Source: a virus
Virus record (IMG/VR): IMGVR_UViG_3300046713_000113
Coordinates: 1 to 36,543 of that record
Reading direction: 5' to 3' (one strand)
Length of the DNA stretch: 36,543 bases
Part shown: in pieces, positions 35,310 to 36,543 of the stretch
Layout: each line of letters starts with the position of its first letter
Position numbering within the stretch: the stretch's first letter is position 1
The notes under the pieces: model-generated
The model's database searches: none
What the model was told of the DNA's origin: nothing
The model's input: the letters and a program-made list of their open reading frames with translations, nothing else
Program-made: the position numbers and the translations under genes

Positions 35310-35398
35310 CGCAGGACCAGGGAAATCCCTATGGCGTAGAAGATCACGGCGACCCAGGTAATCGTCCAGGGGTGGTCGGTGAGCCAACCGAGCATCAT
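35306..35398 (-). CDS. 30-aa membrane peptide
   Basis: ATG 35398 overlaps the preceding stop (ATGATG). MMLGWLTDHPWTITWVAVIF then YAIGISLVLR is one membrane helix with a short front. It is coupled on both sides; possible holin/antiholin partner. Confidence 0.55.
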   Translation of the reverse strand: MMLGWLTDHPWTITWVAVIFYAIGISLVLR

Positions 35399-35559
35399 TT
35401 CTCGTCCCTTTTCAGAAAGATCGGCGAGAACAGGAAGCCTAGCGCTGCCAGCACGACGGTCGAATCCGGCCGCGGGGCTAGCGTGAACTCCGCGACGATC
35501 GTGAACGCGCCGATCAGGATTAGAGCTATGTCGCGCGCCCGCTTGAATGAGATTTTCAT
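35395..35559 (-). CDS. 54-aa membrane protein
   Basis: ATG 35559 opens MKISFKRARDIALILIGAFT, then VAEFTLAPRPDSTVVLAALG and FLFSPIFLKRDEK: two hydrophobic segments with positive ends, like small holins. An overlapping ATG at 35563 belongs to another frame. First gene of the lysis cassette. Confidence 0.55.
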   Translation of the reverse strand: MKISFKRARDIALILIGAFTIVAEFTLAPRPDSTVVLAALGFLFSPIFLKRDEK

Positions 35560-35563
35560 TCAT

Positions 35564-35652
35564 CGGGGCTTGGTTTCGGTGCCAGCCGGTTTCACGCCTG
35601 ACAGTTTGACGCCCGGCTGCCGCCCCCCCGGGCGCTATGCTTCCCGCCCAGA
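35564..35652. promoter_or_regulatory. Divergent intergenic region
   Basis: It separates leftward lysis genes from rightward genes. On the plus strand TTGACG (35606) and TATGCT (35636-35641) flank a GC-rich inverted repeat CGCCCGG / CCGGGCG, but their spacing (24 nt) is too long for a normal promoter. TATGCTTCCCGCC resembles TAGCCTTCCCGCC at 36174. Confidence 0.4.
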
Positions 35653-36096
35653 GTGACGTCCGACCTGGGGTTCGACAGTCTCATGGCCTCGCTGTCAGCG
35701 ATCGGCGCCGCATCTGTACTGCCCCTCCCGGGCGTCGACGAGCCGACATCGGCCCCCGACTACATGCGCCGCGCCCTGACGCTGCTGCGTGAGCGCGACC
35801 TCCCCTTCGAGTCTGCCTGGTCCTCGGCGATCAACCGCATCCAGGCCCCGCAGGGTGAGGGCGGCCTCGTCGATGATCCGGCGCTGCGCTCCCTGGTCCT
35901 CGAAGAACGGACGCTGCTCGAAGAGGACCGGCCCCTCTGGCGGGCAGCCTATGAGCAGCGCCCCGTAGCGGCCCATGAGATTCACAACCGCGACCGCGCG
36001 GCCTGGCGGCGCATCGACCCCGCCGTCGGCGCCGCCCTCGACCGCCTCGATGCGCGGGCAGGACATCCGGCGGCGCTCGCGAAACAGGCGGCATGA
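35653..36096 (+). CDS. Hypothetical protein, 147 aa
   Basis: GTG 35653 opens MTSDLGFDSLMASLSAIGAA, then ALTLLRERDLPFESAWSSAI, NRIQAPQGEGGLVDDPALRS and LEEDRPLWRAAYEQRPV. It is all-helical. 'FESAWSSAINRI' and the arrangement resemble small regulatory proteins, but none is identified. It is the first gene of the rightward unit. Confidence 0.55.
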   Translation: MTSDLGFDSLMASLSAIGAASVLPLPGVDEPTSAPDYMRRALTLLRERDLPFESAWSSAINRIQAPQGEGGLVDDPALRSLVLEERTLLEEDRPLWRAAYEQRPVAAHEIHNRDRAAWRRIDPAVGAALDRLDARAGHPAALAKQAA

Positions 36097-36176
36097 ACCT
36101 ACTCACGCACGTCGCCCTGCTCGTCATCTTGGCCCCGATCGCCCATTGGCTGTCGGGGCGCATCCTGACCCGCTAG
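36093..36176 (+). CDS. 27-aa membrane peptide
   Basis: ATG 36093 overlaps the preceding stop (ATGA). One hydrophobic helix (MNLLTHVALLVILAPIAHWL then SGRILTR). Its stop TAG forms the start of TAGCCT (36174-36179), a possible -10 box. Confidence 0.5.
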   Translation: MNLLTHVALLVILAPIAHWLSGRILTR

Positions 36177-36272
36177 CCTTCCCGCCGAACCTGTAAAGCG
36201 CCGAAGACCCGAAAGGTCCCAAACGCCCCACTAGCGCCGGCCCACCGTCGGCGCTCACCGACAGGAGACAAC
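36177..36272 (+). promoter_or_regulatory. Gene-free leader with hairpin
   Basis: AGCGCCG (36233-36239) pairs with CGGCGCT (36249-36255), and GACC/GGTC forms a smaller stem near 36205-36218. TAGCCT (36174-36179) may be a -10 box. AGGAG precedes GTG 36273. It may be a terminator or regulatory leader. Confidence 0.4.
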
Positions 36273-36543
36273 GTGAAGCGACTCGCCCTGGCGGCGGTCG
36301 CGGCCCTTGCATTTGCCGTGCTGGCCGCGCCCGCCGTCTCAGAGAACACCACGCACCACCATACGCCCCCAGAAGCCCGATGTCTGCTGCCGCATTTTGA
36401 AGTCTTCGCCGCGCAGGTCTGGGCGCCGAAGCGATGGCACCGCGGCGCCCCCCCGGCCTCGACGATCGCGGCCGCGCACCGGCGGATCGGCTGCGCCCCC
36501 ACGGCCAGCCACCGCCACGCCATGAAGGCGATCTGGCGCGCCG
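36273..36543 (+). CDS. Secreted protein (3' end outside window)
   Basis: GTG 36273 has AGGAG 6 nt upstream. A signal peptide (MKRLALAAVAALAFAVLAAP then AVSE) is followed by a His/Pro-rich short linker and PEARCLLPHFEVFAAQVWAP, then STIAAAHRRIGCAPTASHRH. The two Cys may pair. The visible 90 residues have no recognisable enzymatic motif. It may be an exported wall-acting or surface protein. Confidence 0.6.
   Translation, partial: MKRLALAAVAALAFAVLAAPAVSENTTHHHTPPEARCLLPHFEVFAAQVWAPKRWHRGAPPASTIAAAHRRIGCAPTASHRHAMKAIWRA

Noticed and set aside
35606-35641. Strong rightward promoter TTGACG/TATGCT
   Set aside because: Spacer of 24 nt is too long; kept only as part of the intergenic region.
1-36543. 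CRISPR array or retron
   Set aside because: The only repeats with spacing are the eight palindromes, which are kilobases apart; no array and no reverse transcriptase.

Overview
The window is a high-GC piece of a tailed double-stranded DNA phage genome. It contains head, packaging, lysis, recombination and DNA-metabolism genes, almost all leftward (minus strand) and packed with ATGA, TGATG or GTGA start/stop overlaps. The host is probably a high-GC actinobacterium. I infer this from the base composition, from vegetative promoters of the form TTGACA-17/18 nt-TAGnnT, and from many start codons only 6-8 nt behind a -10 box, as expected of leaderless mRNAs. No integrase, repressor of a recognised family, DNA polymerase or helicase is visible, so lifestyle is undecided.

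Layout, left to right. Positions 1-5400 hold the end of the head module read leftward: protease/scaffold, decoration protein, major capsid protein, connector, Mu gpG-like completion protein and a tail-terminator-like gene that runs off the window. Positions 5490-7530 hold small genes and a gene-free structured segment with its own promoter. Positions 7526-9979 encode a long portal-MuF fusion. A divergent promoter pair near 10.27 kb drives the portal leftward and a two-gene rightward insert (10.3-11.1 kb) encoding a membrane-anchored HELGH peptidase. Positions 11.1-18.6 kb carry a fibre/structural gene, small genes including a ubiquitin-like protein, the large terminase, an HNH nuclease and the small terminase. 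Positions 18.6-22.5 kb carry a C5 DNA methyltransferase, a DUF5131 protein, a GroES-like protein and a TopoVI-A/Toprim-like protein. Positions 22.6-33.3 kb form the DNA-metabolism unit: HTH protein, CHC2 zinc-finger protein, RusA resolvase, HNH, DnaA domain IV-like protein, RecB-family nuclease, Rad52-like annealing protein and MazG-like pyrophosphohydrolase. A rightward tRNA-Glu with an odd D-loop insertion lies at 24.9 kb. Positions 33.4-35.6 kb are the lysis cassette (holin, peptidase endolysin, membrane proteins). From 35.65 kb genes run rightward.

The most striking feature is a repeated control element. A 16-18 bp imperfect palindrome (CTTGCGCTTTGTCAAG and relatives) occurs at eight places and carries the -35 of eight of nine TTGACA-class promoters. 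At the ninth it lies just downstream of the -10. Four copies are followed by a conserved leader (MNRSQ-like start, then a Shine-Dalgarno and a second ATG). In several copies the promoter is embedded in the end of the upstream gene, which takes its stop codon from the -35 or -10 box. A second promoter type, TAGACT 6-8 nt before the start codon without a clear -35, precedes the connector, protease, HNH and endolysin genes and may mark a different expression class. Together these suggest a phage-wide regulon controlled through one palindromic site.
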